NCBI RefSeq assembly: GCF_041346945.1
Contig: NZ_CP166850.1
Coordinates: forward strand, 7,796,501-7,860,500
DNA: 64,000 nucleotides
DNA from: Amycolatopsis sp. cg9
GTDB taxonomy: Bacteria; Actinomycetota; Actinomycetes; Mycobacteriales; Pseudonocardiaceae
Direction of reading: 5' to 3'
The position numbers were made by a program, and so were the translations under genes. Position 1 is the stretch's first letter, and each line of letters starts with the position of its first letter. The notes under the pieces are model-generated. The model saw only the letters and a program-made list of their open reading frames with translations, made no database searches and was not told the origin of the DNA. Shown here piece after piece: positions 1 to 8,942 of the stretch.

Positions 1-2092
1 TGTTCTCGAACGCCGAGTTCGGGTAGAGGAACAGCCGGTACAGGTTGGAGTAGAGCGTCGTGATCTGGTCCTTCGACGCGCCCTCGACCTCGATCACCTT
101 CAGCTGGTCGTCCCAGGTGCGCTGGGCGGCGTCGCGGACGGAGTCGAAGGTCGCGTTCGGGGCGATCTCCTGCGCCAGGTTCTTCTTGGCCTGTTCGACA
201 CTGATCAGCGACGTGGCGATCCGCATGGTCACCGTCTTGTCGGCGCCGGCGGCGAACCGCAGGTAGCCGGTGACGTTGTCGCGGCCCTGCCCGGTGAGCT
301 TCCCGCCCGCGGTGACCGGCTTGTCGAAGGTGGCGTAGACGAACATCCGCCCCGCCCCGGCCGACAGGCCGCTCTTGGCGTCGCTGAAGCCGGACAGCGT
401 GCCCGTCGCCGGGTCGAGCGTCAGCCCGCCGGAGTTGTTCACGTTGTCGAAGATCAGGCTCGAGTCCGCGCCCGGGAAGCCGAAGCGCATGACCGCCGCG
501 TGGTCGGTCGGGGCGATCTCGGTCTTGATCCCGTTCTGGAACTGCACGCCGTAGTAGTGCGCCCGCGCGGTCTCGTCGCTGTGCTTGAACGCCAGCGCGC
601 GCTTGTCGCGGCTGGCGTCGGGCACCCCGGCGGCCGCGGACGGCATCACCTGGAAGCTCTGCCGGTCACCCATCCACGGGCTCGGCTCGTGGCTGACGCT
701 GAACGCCTGCAGCGCCGGCAAGTTGTCGGCGTTGTTCTGGGTGCTGTAGTTGTACAGCCAGCTGTCCGAGCCGGCGTCGGTCACCGGCGTCCAGAAGTTG
801 AACCCGTGCGGCACCGCGGTGGCGGGGAAGTTGTTGCCCCGGGAGAAGGTGCTGTTGGCCATCGTGCCGCGGGTGGTGAGCACGTTGTCGGTCGGGCGGG
901 TGCTGGCCGGCGGGGTCGGCGTCGCCGAGATCTTGACGTCGTCGAGCCAGCCCTGCAGCGAGCCGGGGCCGTCGGGGTTGTCGTAACCGACGAGGATCCG
1001 GTCGATCGTCTTGCCCTTGGCGACCGTGCCGATCGCCGAGCGGACCAGGTTCCACTGGTTGGTGTAGAGGACCTTGCTCTTGCCCTGGCCCTCCGGCGTC
1101 AGCGGGAAGCCGTACTGGTCGGTGGCGCCGAGGTCGCGCAGCCGGGTGCCGTCGGTGAAGACCAGGTCGATCGCGACGTTCGTGCTCTGGTACTTCAGGT
1201 CACCGGTGATGAACTGCGGCTGCACCTTGTAGGACAGCTCGGTGGAGGCGACGACCGGGACGTCGACGTCGAAGACCTTGTTGTAGGACCAGCCGTGGCC
1301 CTCCGCGGTCTGGCTGCCGGAGTAGCGGAACGCCTTGAGCCCGGTGTAGCCGACGCGGTTCTTGTTCGTGTACCCGCTGGTCGGGCCGGAGTCGGTGAAG
1401 CTGCGCATGTTCGGCAGCGGCGGCGGCGCCGGCTCGTCGTTGGCCAGCAGCAGCTCCGACAGCTGCAGGATCGGCCCGCCGTTGTTGCGGGTCACGTTCA
1501 GCCGGAAGAACTTGAACGCGGCGCTCGGGGCGGCCAGCGGGTAGTCCTTCTGCTGGAACCGGGCGGTGAACGCCTGGTCGGCCTGCTTGTCGAGGTCGGT
1601 CCAGGTGAGGGCGTCGTTCGAGCCCTGCAGTGTCCAGTCCTTGGGGTCGCGGTTGTCGAAGTCGTTGGCCGAGGACAGCGCGTAGTGCGTGATCGACGTC
1701 GGCTCCGACAGCGTGACCTGCGCCCACGCGGTGGGGTCCCAGGACAGCCACTTCGTGTCGGTCGTGCCGTCGAACAGGTTGGACACGACCTCGCCGCCGC
1801 TGGTGTTCTCGCTGCTGGCGCTGCTTTCGGTCACCTTGCCGCGGACGTCGCCGGGGATGGCGGTGCCGTTCGCGCCGTTGATCCCCGACGCGCGCGGCTT
1901 GCCGTCGGCGTCGGTGTCCACGGTGTCGGTCCACGTCGGCTGGACGTCACCGGCCTCGAAGGAGGAGGAGAAGTCGGCGGGCAGAGCTTCGTCGGCGGCC
2001 GACGAGGCCGCGGGAACGGCGACCAGGCCGGCGGCGACCACGGCGGCGGTCACCAGGAAAGCGACCGGCGGTCTGGCGCTTCGGGGCATCAT
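1..2092 (-). CDS. GH92 family alpha-mannosidase, secreted, 3' end outside window
   Basis: About 697 residues are visible; the C-terminus runs off the window edge. Residues 1-32 form a signal peptide (basic start, hydrophobic core, AxA-type end). Residues about 70-200 resemble an F5/8 type C (discoidin) carbohydrate-binding domain (motif LFDGTTDTKWLSW). From about residue 410 the sequence matches the N-terminal beta-sandwich of GH92 alpha-1,2-mannosidases (GNNFPATAVPHGFNFWTP, then FSVSHEPSPWMGDR). Known members remove mannose from N-glycans or mannans outside the cell, using calcium. The catalytic acids lie in the missing part, so activity cannot be judged. Two ATGs are adjacent (2092 and 2089); GGGAG just upstream fits either. 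Confidence 0.88.
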   Translation of the reverse strand, partial: MMPRSARPPVAFLVTAAVVAAGLVAVPAASSAADEALPADFSSSFEAGDVQPTWTDTVDTDADGKPRASGINGANGTAIPGDVRGKVTESSASSENTSGGEVVSNLFDGTTDTKWLSWDPTAWAQVTLSEPTSITHYALSSANDFDNRDPKDWTLQGSNDALTWTDLDKQADQAFTARFQQKDYPLAAPSAAFKFFRLNVTRNNGGPILQLSELLLANDEPAPPPLPNMRSFTDSGPTSGYTNKNRVGYTGLKAFRYSGSQTAEGHGWSYNKVFDVDVPVVASTELSYKVQPQFITGDLKYQSTNVAIDLVFTDGTRLRDLGATDQYGFPLTPEGQGKSKVLYTNQWNLVRSAIGTVAKGKTIDRILVGYDNPDGPGSLQGWLDDVKISATPTPPASTRPTDNVLTTRGTMANSTFSRGNNFPATAVPHGFNFWTPVTDAGSDSWLYNYSTQNNADNLPALQAFSVSHEPSPWMGDRQSFQVMPSAAAGVPDASRDKRALAFKHSDETARAHYYGVQFQNGIKTEIAPTDHAAVMRFGFPGADSSLIFDNVNNSGGLTLDPATGTLSGFSDAKSGLSAGAGRMFVYATFDKPVTAGGKLTGQGRDNVTGYLRFAAGADKTVTMRIATSLISVEQAKKNLAQEIAPNATFDSVRDAAQRTWDDQLKVIEVEGASKDQITTLYSNLYRLFLYPNSAFEN

Positions 2093-2285
2093 TGCTCCCA
2101 GTGCTGGAGGGCGGGTTCATCGGGCGCCGCGCAGGCGGGGGACCGGCGGCGCCCAGGAAGACAAACGCGCGGGTGACATCGATGTCAAGACCGCCCGACA
2201 AACCTGGCCAGAAGTGGACAACCCGGCGGACTCGGCCACGGCGAACCACTCCCGGCGGACCGGCGCGATCGGTAAGGTCGCGGCC

Positions 2286-2918
2286 ATGACCGACCCCGCC
2301 GACCGGGTGCTCTCCCGGGCGTCACTGGCCGAAGGCAACCCGACCGGCTGGTTCGACCAGCTCTACACCGCCGCCGAACGCGGCGAAGCGGTCGTCCCGT
2401 GGACCCGCGGCGAACCCAACGCCGACCTCGCCGCCTGGGTCGAGCCGGGCGAAGGCCGCCGGGCGCTGGTCGTCGGCAGCGCCCTCGGCGACGACGCGGA
2501 GCTGCTGGCGTCGCAGGGTTGGGCGGTGACGGCGTTCGACGTCGCGCCGACCGCGGTCAAGGCCGCCGAGGCCCGGTTCCCGGACTCCGCGGTGGACTAC
2601 GTGGTCGCCGACCTGCTGGACCCGCCGGGGGAGTGGCGGCAGGCGTTCGACCTGGTCGTGGAGATCATCAACATCCAGGCGATGCCCCGCGACTACCGCC
2701 CCGCGGCGCTGTCGTCCCTGGCCGGCTTCCTCGCCCCGGACGGCACGCTGCTGGTCTCCGAGGTCGCGGAGGAGAGCACCGACACCGACACGTGGGTGGG
2801 CCCGCCGTGGCCGTTCAGCCGCGCGGAGATCGAATCGATCGCCCAGGACGGCGTTCGCCTGCTCAGCCTGGAGACCATCCGCGAGGGCACCCGCTACTGG
2901 GCGGAGTTCACACGCTAG
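2286..2918 (+). CDS. Class I SAM-dependent methyltransferase
   Basis: 210 aa. A Rossmann-like fold is visible: motif I is ALVVGSALGDDAE (about residues 60-72), where a typical GxGxG is replaced by GSALGDD; then an acidic end of beta2 (VTAFDVAPTAV) and a motif around VDYVVADLL. This is the compact methyltransferase type often called thiopurine/TPMT-like or UbiE-like; the substrate cannot be told. ATG 2286 is chosen because the methyltransferase fold begins right after it; the frame is open further upstream without homology. The 3' end overlaps the convergent peptidase gene by 11 bp. Confidence 0.8.
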   Translation: MTDPADRVLSRASLAEGNPTGWFDQLYTAAERGEAVVPWTRGEPNADLAAWVEPGEGRRALVVGSALGDDAELLASQGWAVTAFDVAPTAVKAAEARFPDSAVDYVVADLLDPPGEWRQAFDLVVEIINIQAMPRDYRPAALSSLAGFLAPDGTLLVSEVAEESTDTDTWVGPPWPFSRAEIESIAQDGVRLLSLETIREGTRYWAEFTR

Positions 2919-4197
2919 CCAGGAACCTCGACAGCACCCGCGTCCCGAAGTGCAACCCCTCCACCGGGACCCGCTCGTCCACCCCGTGCGCCATCGCCCG
3001 GTACGGGAAGCCCTTCGGCAGCCACAGCGGCGCGAACCCGTAGTTGTCGATCCCCAGCTGCGCGAACGCCTTCGCGTCCGTCCCGCCACCGAGGCAGTAC
3101 GGCACCACGACGGCTTCGGGGTCCTCCGCCCGCAGCGCCTCGGTCATCGCGGCGAACCACGGCGAGTCCACCGGCGCCTGCACCGGCGGCTGGTGCGCGA
3201 CGAACTCCCGCGTCACGCCCTCGCCCAGCAGCTCGTCCAGCACCGCGAACAACGACTCCTCGGTTCCCGGCAGGACTCGGACGTCGACCTGCGCGGTCGC
3301 CGTCGACGGGATCACGTTCACCTTGTAGCCCGCGTCCAGCATCGTCGGGGTCGTGCTGTTGCGGACCGTCGGCACCACGAGCGAGCCCGCCGGACCCAGA
3401 GCGGCCACCGTCGCGTCCACATCGGACAAGTCCACCGGCACGCCCAGAGCCGCGCCGGTGCGCTCCAGGAACGCCCGCACCGCCGGGGTCAGCGAGACCG
3501 GCCACTCGTGCGCCGCGATCCGGTGCAGCGCGCCCACCAACCGGGTGACGGCGTTCTCGGCGTTCGGGCGCGAGCCGTGCCCCGCCCGGCCGCGGGCGGT
3601 CAGGCGCAGGTGCGCCGTGCCGCGCTCGGCCGTCCCCACCGGGTACAGGTGCACGTCGCGGCCGTCGGCGGCCGGGACGTGGTAGGTGTAGCCGCCCGAC
3701 TCGCTGATCGCCGCGACGCAGCCCTCGAACAGCTCGGGGTGCTCGGCGACGAGCCAGTGCGCGCCCCACTCGCCGCGGTCCTCCTCGTCGGCGACGAACG
3801 CCAGCACCAGCTCGCGCCGCGGCCGGACACCGCCGGCCAGCGCGGCGAGGACCATCGCCACGAAGTCCTTCATGTCGGTCGCGCCGCGGCCCCACAGGTA
3901 CCCGTCGCGCACCTCGCCCGCGAACGGCGGCACCGACCAGTCCGCCGCGTCCGCCGGGACGACGTCCAGGTGGCCCTGCACCAGCAGCGCCGGCAGCGTC
4001 GGGTCCGTGCCCGGCACGCGGGCGATCACGCTGGCCCGCCCGGGTGCGGCTTCGAGGATCCGCGACGGGATCCCGAGCCCGTCGAGGAACGCCGCGACGT
4101 ACTCCGCCGCCGGCCGCTCGGGCTCGGCGTCGTTGCCGCCGCGGTTGGTCGTGTCGAACCGGATCAGGTCCGCGCACAGCTCGACGACGTCAGCCAT
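2908..4197 (-). CDS. M20 family metallopeptidase (ArgE/DapE/CPG2-like)
   Basis: 429 aa, full length for M20. Metal-binding motifs are seen: GHLDVVPA (H76, D78), GRGATDMK (bridging D108) and ADEEDRGEWG (E138-E139), followed by a dimerisation domain. Family members hydrolyse dipeptides or N-acyl amino acids using two zinc ions in the cytoplasm. The start overlaps the stop of the upstream M55 aminopeptidase by 8 bp, so the two are probably translated as one operon. Placement next to a Dpp-type ABC operon suggests the job is finishing the degradation of imported peptides. Exact substrate unknown. Confidence 0.9.
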   Translation of the reverse strand: MADVVELCADLIRFDTTNRGGNDAEPERPAAEYVAAFLDGLGIPSRILEAAPGRASVIARVPGTDPTLPALLVQGHLDVVPADAADWSVPPFAGEVRDGYLWGRGATDMKDFVAMVLAALAGGVRPRRELVLAFVADEEDRGEWGAHWLVAEHPELFEGCVAAISESGGYTYHVPAADGRDVHLYPVGTAERGTAHLRLTARGRAGHGSRPNAENAVTRLVGALHRIAAHEWPVSLTPAVRAFLERTGAALGVPVDLSDVDATVAALGPAGSLVVPTVRNSTTPTMLDAGYKVNVIPSTATAQVDVRVLPGTEESLFAVLDELLGEGVTREFVAHQPPVQAPVDSPWFAAMTEALRAEDPEAVVVPYCLGGGTDAKAFAQLGIDNYGFAPLWLPKGFPYRAMAHGVDERVPVEGLHFGTRVLSRFLASV

Positions 4198-5017
4198 AGA
4201 TGCCCTGCACCGCCCCCGCCGCGATCGCCGTGACGACCTTGAACGCCTTCATCGCTTCGGTCATGTTCGGTGCGTCGAACCCGACCCGCCGGGTGCCGAT
4301 CTGCTCCACCGTCGGGATCACCGCGGTCGCCTGGGCCAGGTGGCTCGCGTCGAACTCCACCTCGATCCGGTGCGCGCGGACCTGCCGCTCCTCGCGTCCG
4401 GCCCGTGCCATCGCGTCGGCCGCGGCGCCGGTCAGCAGCTCCGCCGTGCGCGCCGGCGGCAGGCAGATGGCCGCGTACCGGCTCACGCACTCCTTCACCT
4501 GGACCAGCTCCGCCTCCGGAGCGTAATCACGGGCGTCCTCGCACGTTTCGTCGTCACCCGAAACGAGCAGGACAGGCACGCCGTACTCGGCGGACATCGC
4601 CGCGTTCAGCCGGCCCTCGCTCGCCGGGACGTCGTCCAGCCACACCCCGGTGATCTGGTTCTCCAGGTAGGTGTGGGAAAGCACCCCGTCGAACCCGGCG
4701 CCGGCGTGGTAGCCCAGGAAGACGACACCGTCCACACCGGAATCGATGCCCTGCATCATCGACAGCGGCTTGTGCCGCCCGGTGAGCATCCGCGCCCGCG
4801 GGTCGAGGTCCTCCAGCAGCAGGTTCCGCTGCGACGAATGCGCCTCGTTGACCAGCACGTCGCCGGCTCCGGCGTCGAACAGCCCGGCCAGCACGGCGTT
4901 GACGTCGCCGGTGAACAGCCGCCGGAAGCGGTCCCACTGCGGCGAACCGGGCACGACGTCGTCGGTCCAGGTGACGCCGGTGGCGCCCTCCATGTCCGCC
5001 GAGACCATGATGCGCAT
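4190..5017 (-). CDS. dppA: M55 family D-aminopeptidase (DppA-like)
   Basis: 275 aa from ATG 5017 (MRIMVSADMEG); the frame is open further upstream but without homology. Metal ligands of Bacillus DppA can be placed at nearly the same numbers: D8 and E10 (SADMEG), H60 (NEAH), H104 (GYHAGAG) and E134 (ASEG), with the proposed catalytic H115 (LSHTY). DppA is a zinc-dependent decameric aminopeptidase for D-Ala-containing peptides. First gene of a two-gene operon with the M20 peptidase and divergent from an oligopeptide ABC operon, which mirrors the Bacillus dpp locus. D-peptide specificity is inferred from family. Confidence 0.9.
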   Translation of the reverse strand: MRIMVSADMEGATGVTWTDDVVPGSPQWDRFRRLFTGDVNAVLAGLFDAGAGDVLVNEAHSSQRNLLLEDLDPRARMLTGRHKPLSMMQGIDSGVDGVVFLGYHAGAGFDGVLSHTYLENQITGVWLDDVPASEGRLNAAMSAEYGVPVLLVSGDDETCEDARDYAPEAELVQVKECVSRYAAICLPPARTAELLTGAAADAMARAGREERQVRAHRIEVEFDASHLAQATAVIPTVEQIGTRRVGFDAPNMTEAMKAFKVVTAIAAGAVQGIYG

Positions 5018-5086
5018 GACCGGCACTCTAGCCAGGCCCCGCCCGGCCCGGGCACGGAATCCCCGATCACGCAGCGTCACGGGAAT

Positions 5087-5102
5087 CGATCGATAACGAT
5101 CG
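5087..5102. promoter_or_regulatory. Candidate operator in the dppA/ABC divergent region
   Basis: CGATCG-ATAA-CGATCG is both a direct and an inverted repeat. It lies in the 169-bp region between the divergent M55/M20 and ABC operons (5018-5186). No dedicated regulator gene is adjacent. Could be a shared control site; not proven. Confidence 0.35.
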
Positions 5103-5186
5103 GACACCTGCCGAGGCGGCAACATATTGCGCGGTTGTCCGGGTATGTGGTTACTTCTCGTCCTTGGGGAGGCTCACAAGCGAACG

Positions 5187-7019
5187 ATGGGGTGGTTTTT
5201 GGTGCAGTTCCAACGCAGACTCGGGCGGTTCGCCCGCGTGGGCGCGGTCGCCGCGGCCGCGACACTGGCGGCGATCCCGCTCGCGGTACCGGCCCAGGCG
5301 CAACAGGGCAAGGTGCTGCGGGTCGCGCTGACCACCGGCATCGACCACCTGAACCCGTTCACCGCCGTGCTCGCCGCCTCGACGCAGATCGGCCGGTTCA
5401 CCTACGAGTTCCTCACCGTCCCGAACGCCGAGAAGGCCGAGGCCTCGCCCGCGCTCGCGGAGTCCTGGACGCCGTCGCCGGACAAGCTGACCTGGACGTT
5501 CAAGATCCGCACCGGCGTCAAGTGGAGCGACGGGAAGCCGGTGACCGCCAAGGACGCCGCGTACACGTTCAACCGCATGCTCACCGACGAGAACGCCCGC
5601 ACCGCCAACGGCAACTACGTGGCCAACTTCGAGACGGTCACCGCGCCCGACGACACCACGCTCGTCATCAAGACCAAGACCGTGCAGGTCAACATGAACC
5701 TGCTCGACGTCCCGATCGTGCCGCAGCACATCTGGGAGCCGGTCAAGGACCTCAAGGACCCCAAGACCGACGACCTGGCCATCGCCGGCGTCTCCGACGG
5801 CCCGTACCAGGTCACCGAGTACAAGCCGAACGAGTACGTCAAGTTCAAGGCCAACAAGGACTACTGGCGCGGCGCCCCGAAGGTCGACGAGCTGCAGTTG
5901 CTGCAGTTCAAGGACACCGAGGCCGCGGTCAACGCGCTCAAGCAGGGCGAAGTCGACGTCATCAACCGGCTCAACCCCAACCAGTTCGCCGCGCTGCAGG
6001 GCCAGGAGGGCATCACCACCAACGCCGCGCCCGGCCGCCGCTACGACGAGCTGTCGATCAACTTCGGCGTCCAGGACAACGCCAACAACCCCATCGGCGA
6101 CGGCAACCCGGTGCTCAAGGACATCAACGTCCGCAAGGCGATCGCCCAGGCCGTCGACACCCAGGCGATCGTGGACAAGGTGCTCAAGGGCCTCGGCCAG
6201 GTCGGCGGCGGCGTCGTGCCCGCCGTCTACAGCGCCTACCACTGGGACCCCAGCGACAGCGAGAAGACCAAGTTCGACCTCGCCGCCGCCAACACCACCC
6301 TCGAGCAGGCCGGCTACAAGAAGGGCCCCGACGGCGTCCGCACCGCCCCCGGCGGCGCGAAGCTGGAACTGCGCCTGACCGGCCACTCCAACCGCAGCTA
6401 CGACCAGGGCGTCGCCCAGTACGTCAGCGGCTGGCTCAAGGACATCGGCATCGCCGTCAAGCAGGACCTGGTCTCCGACGACGAGCTGTCCGACCGCACC
6501 GCCACCGGCAAGTACGACCTCGCCATCGGCGGCTACGGCACCAACCCGGACCCGGACTACGCGCTCTCGCTGCACACCTGCGCCGCCCGGCCCAGCGCCG
6601 ACGCCAAGGGCGGCAGCACCGACACGTTCTTCTGCGACGCCCAGTACGACGAGCTCTACAAGAAGCAGCTGACCGAGACCGACGACGCGAAGCGCGCCGA
6701 GTACGTCAAGCAGGCCCAGGCCCGGCTCTACAGCCAGTACCCGACGATCGTCCTGGACTACCAGAACGCGCTCGAGGCCTACCGCTCCGACAAGTTCTCC
6801 GGCTTCACCACCCAGCCGCAGCCCAAGGGCGCGATCCTCGAGCAGACCGGCTACTGGGGCGTCTACGGCGCCACCCCGGCCGGCACCGAGAACACCGCGG
6901 ACTCCGGCTCCGGCAACACCGTGCTGTGGATCGTGATCGGCGCGGTCGTCGTGGTGGTCCTCGTCGGCGGCGGGATCGTCCTGAGCCGCCGCGGCAAGAC
7001 GTCGGAAGACCGCGAGTAG
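5187..7019 (+). CDS. ABC transporter peptide-binding protein (SBP_bac_5) with C-terminal membrane anchor
   Basis: About 610 aa. N-terminal signal peptide (basic RRLGRFAR, then hydrophobic AVAAAATLAAIPLAVPAQAQ). There is no lipobox cysteine. The central 520 residues match family 5 extracellular solute-binding proteins (opening KVLRVALTTGIDHLNPF). The C-terminus carries a single hydrophobic helix (LWIVIGAVVVVVLVGGGIVL) followed by a basic tail SRRGK, so this binding protein seems tethered by a C-terminal transmembrane segment instead of a lipid. The start is uncertain: ATG 5187 lies 14 nt after GGGGAGG, and GTG 5202 is an alternative. First gene of the transporter operon; binds oligopeptides by family. 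Confidence 0.9.
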   Translation: MGWFLVQFQRRLGRFARVGAVAAAATLAAIPLAVPAQAQQGKVLRVALTTGIDHLNPFTAVLAASTQIGRFTYEFLTVPNAEKAEASPALAESWTPSPDKLTWTFKIRTGVKWSDGKPVTAKDAAYTFNRMLTDENARTANGNYVANFETVTAPDDTTLVIKTKTVQVNMNLLDVPIVPQHIWEPVKDLKDPKTDDLAIAGVSDGPYQVTEYKPNEYVKFKANKDYWRGAPKVDELQLLQFKDTEAAVNALKQGEVDVINRLNPNQFAALQGQEGITTNAAPGRRYDELSINFGVQDNANNPIGDGNPVLKDINVRKAIAQAVDTQAIVDKVLKGLGQVGGGVVPAVYSAYHWDPSDSEKTKFDLAAANTTLEQAGYKKGPDGVRTAPGGAKLELRLTGHSNRSYDQGVAQYVSGWLKDIGIAVKQDLVSDDELSDRTATGKYDLAIGGYGTNPDPDYALSLHTCAARPSADAKGGSTDTFFCDAQYDELYKKQLTETDDAKRAEYVKQAQARLYSQYPTIVLDYQNALEAYRSDKFSGFTTQPQPKGAILEQTGYWGVYGATPAGTENTADSGSGNTVLWIVIGAVVVVVLVGGGIVLSRRGKTSEDRE

Positions 7020-7023
7020 AAGC

Positions 7024-8049
7024 ATGACCGCCCCCGAACAAGCCGCGGTGCTCGTCGACCCCGACGAGCACCGCGGCGGGACCGGCACCGCCCGGTTCGT
7101 CCTGAAGAAGATCATCGAAGCGGTCATCAGCGTCGTGCTGGTGGTCGTCCTGTTCTTCTTCCTCTTCCGGATGCTGCCCGGCGACCCCGTCGCCGCGATG
7201 ACCCGCGACCGCGTCACCAGCCCCCAGCAGATCGCCGAACTGCGCGAAAAGATGGGCGTCGACAAGCCCGTCTTCGTCCAGTTCGGCCAGTACTTCTGGA
7301 ACCTGCTGCACGGCGACCTCGGCGAGTCCCGGCTGCTCAACAACGGCCGCCCGGTCGCCGACATGATCGGCGAACGGCTCTGGCCGACCATCCTGCTCGT
7401 CGGCAGCGCCACCGTCCTGGCCGTGCTCATCGGCCTCTGGCTGGGCATCCGCGCCGCCTGGCGCCGCGACAGCTTCTTCGACCGCGCCCAGACCGGGATC
7501 GCGCTGACCCTCTGGTCGGTCCCGCAGTTCTGGCTCGGCCTCATGCTGCTCGTGGTCACCAACGGCCTGTTCCCCAGCCGCGGCATGCACTCCCCGGACG
7601 CCGCGCCCGACGTCTTCTCCCAGACCCTCGACGTCCTGCACCACCTGGTGCTGCCGTGCCTGACGCTGCTGGCGGTGTTCTACGCCCAGTACATGCTCAT
7701 CATGCGGTCGTCGCTGCTGGGGGAGATGAACGCCGACTACCTCACCACCGCCCGCGCCAAGGGCCTGCGCGACGACCTCGTCCGCCGCCGCCACGCCGTC
7801 CCCAACGCCCTGCTGCCGACGACCACGCTGGTGTTCATGCAGTTCGGCCAGGTCGTCGCCGGCGCGGTCACCGTCGAAGCGGTGTTCAGCTGGCCCGGGC
7901 TCGGGCAGTTGACCTACGACGCCCTGCACGGGCCCGACCTGCCGGTGCTGCAGGGCGTGTTCACCGTGCTGGCCAGCGCCGTGGTGCTGATGAACCTGCT
8001 CGCGGAGCTGCTCTACCGCGTGCTCGACCCGAGGGTGCGTACCTCATGA
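7024..8049 (+). CDS. dppB: Oligopeptide/dipeptide ABC transporter permease, DppB type
   Basis: 341 aa with about six membrane helices; the first begins near residue 35 (VISVVLVVVLFFFLFRMLPGDP). The cytoplasmic EAA coupling loop is seen at EMNADYLTTARAKGL. Begins 4 nt after the binding-protein stop and overlaps the next permease by 4 bp (ATGA), so it is co-translated. Forms the membrane channel with the DppC partner. The N-terminal 30 residues before helix 1 are charged and poorly conserved. Peptide specificity is inferred from family and context. Confidence 0.92.
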   Translation: MTAPEQAAVLVDPDEHRGGTGTARFVLKKIIEAVISVVLVVVLFFFLFRMLPGDPVAAMTRDRVTSPQQIAELREKMGVDKPVFVQFGQYFWNLLHGDLGESRLLNNGRPVADMIGERLWPTILLVGSATVLAVLIGLWLGIRAAWRRDSFFDRAQTGIALTLWSVPQFWLGLMLLVVTNGLFPSRGMHSPDAAPDVFSQTLDVLHHLVLPCLTLLAVFYAQYMLIMRSSLLGEMNADYLTTARAKGLRDDLVRRRHAVPNALLPTTTLVFMQFGQVVAGAVTVEAVFSWPGLGQLTYDALHGPDLPVLQGVFTVLASAVVLMNLLAELLYRVLDPRVRTS

Positions 8050-8942
8050 CCACCGCAGAGACGCCCCGGCAGATCGCCTGGCACCGCCGGCGCGCGTCGC
8101 TCGCCCGGACCTGGCGGGAGTTCGCCGCCCAGCGCGCCGCGCTCGCCGGGCTGATCCTGCTCGGCGCCACCGTGGTCGTGGCGCTGCTGCTGCCGCTGAT
8201 CAGCGACCAGAGCGGCCTCGACGTCACCAAGGCCACCGGGCAGCCGCTCGCCCCGCCCACCGGCGACTTCTGGCTCGGCACCGACAACTTCGGCCGCTCG
8301 GTGCTGCTGATGACCGTCTGGGGCAGCCGGATCTCCCTGCTCGTCGGGTTCTCCGCCGCGCTGCTGTCGGTCGTCATCGGCACCCTGATCGGCATCGCCG
8401 CCGCCCACTTCGGCGGCTGGGTGTCGGCGACGCTGCTGCGGTTCACCGACTTCTTCCTGGTCCTGCCGTCGCTGATCCTCGCGATCGCGCTCTCGGCGGT
8501 GCTGCCCAAGGGCGTCGGCACGATCATCGTCGCCATCGGCCTCACCGCCTGGCCCAGCACCGCCCGGCTGGTCCGGGCGCAGACGCTGACCATCGAAAGC
8601 CGCCCCTACATCGAGCGCGCCCACGCCCTCGGCGGCGGGCACCTGCACGTCATCGGCAAGCACGTCCTGCCCGGCGTGATGCCGCTGGTGCTGGCGAACA
8701 CGACGCTGGTGGTCGGCAACGCCGTCATCGCCGACGCGACCCTGTCGTTCCTCGGCGTCGGCGACGCCAACTCCGTCAGCTGGGGCAAGGTGCTGGAAGA
8801 CGCGCTCAACAACGGCGCCATCAGCCGCGGCGCCTGGTGGAACGTGCTCCCGCCGGGCATCGCGATCGTCCTCGTCGTCCTCTTCTTCACCCTGGTCGGC
8901 CGGGGCCTGGAGACCGTGCTCAACCCGAGGTTGAAGAAGTGA
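8046..8942 (+). CDS. dppC: Oligopeptide/dipeptide ABC transporter permease, DppC type
   Basis: 298 aa. Five to six hydrophobic helices; starts with the soluble N-terminal lead-in usual for DppC and then helix 1 (LAGLILLGATVVVALLLPLI). The loop WLGTDNFGRSVL is the DppC/OppC signature, and the EAA loop is at YIERAHALGGGHLHVIGKH. ATG 8046 overlaps the DppB stop by 4 bp, and its own stop overlaps the ATPase GTG start. Partner of the DppB permease in the inner channel. Confidence 0.93.
   Translation: MTTAETPRQIAWHRRRASLARTWREFAAQRAALAGLILLGATVVVALLLPLISDQSGLDVTKATGQPLAPPTGDFWLGTDNFGRSVLLMTVWGSRISLLVGFSAALLSVVIGTLIGIAAAHFGGWVSATLLRFTDFFLVLPSLILAIALSAVLPKGVGTIIVAIGLTAWPSTARLVRAQTLTIESRPYIERAHALGGGHLHVIGKHVLPGVMPLVLANTTLVVGNAVIADATLSFLGVGDANSVSWGKVLEDALNNGAISRGAWWNVLPPGIAIVLVVLFFTLVGRGLETVLNPRLKK

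Noticed and set aside
500..2176. Long plus-strand frame opposite the GH92 gene
   Set aside because: Arg/Gly/Val-rich shadow of the mannosidase; the minus-strand protein has clear domains.
3872..7027. Very long open frame (over 1000 codons) on the plus strand across the peptidases and the binding protein
   Set aside because: It runs antisense or out of frame to well-supported genes and is Arg/Pro/Gly-rich, the usual by-product of high GC; no domain is recognisable.
5151..7586. Long minus-strand frame opposite the binding protein
   Set aside because: Low-complexity Val/Gly/Ala/Leu translation without motif; shadow frame.
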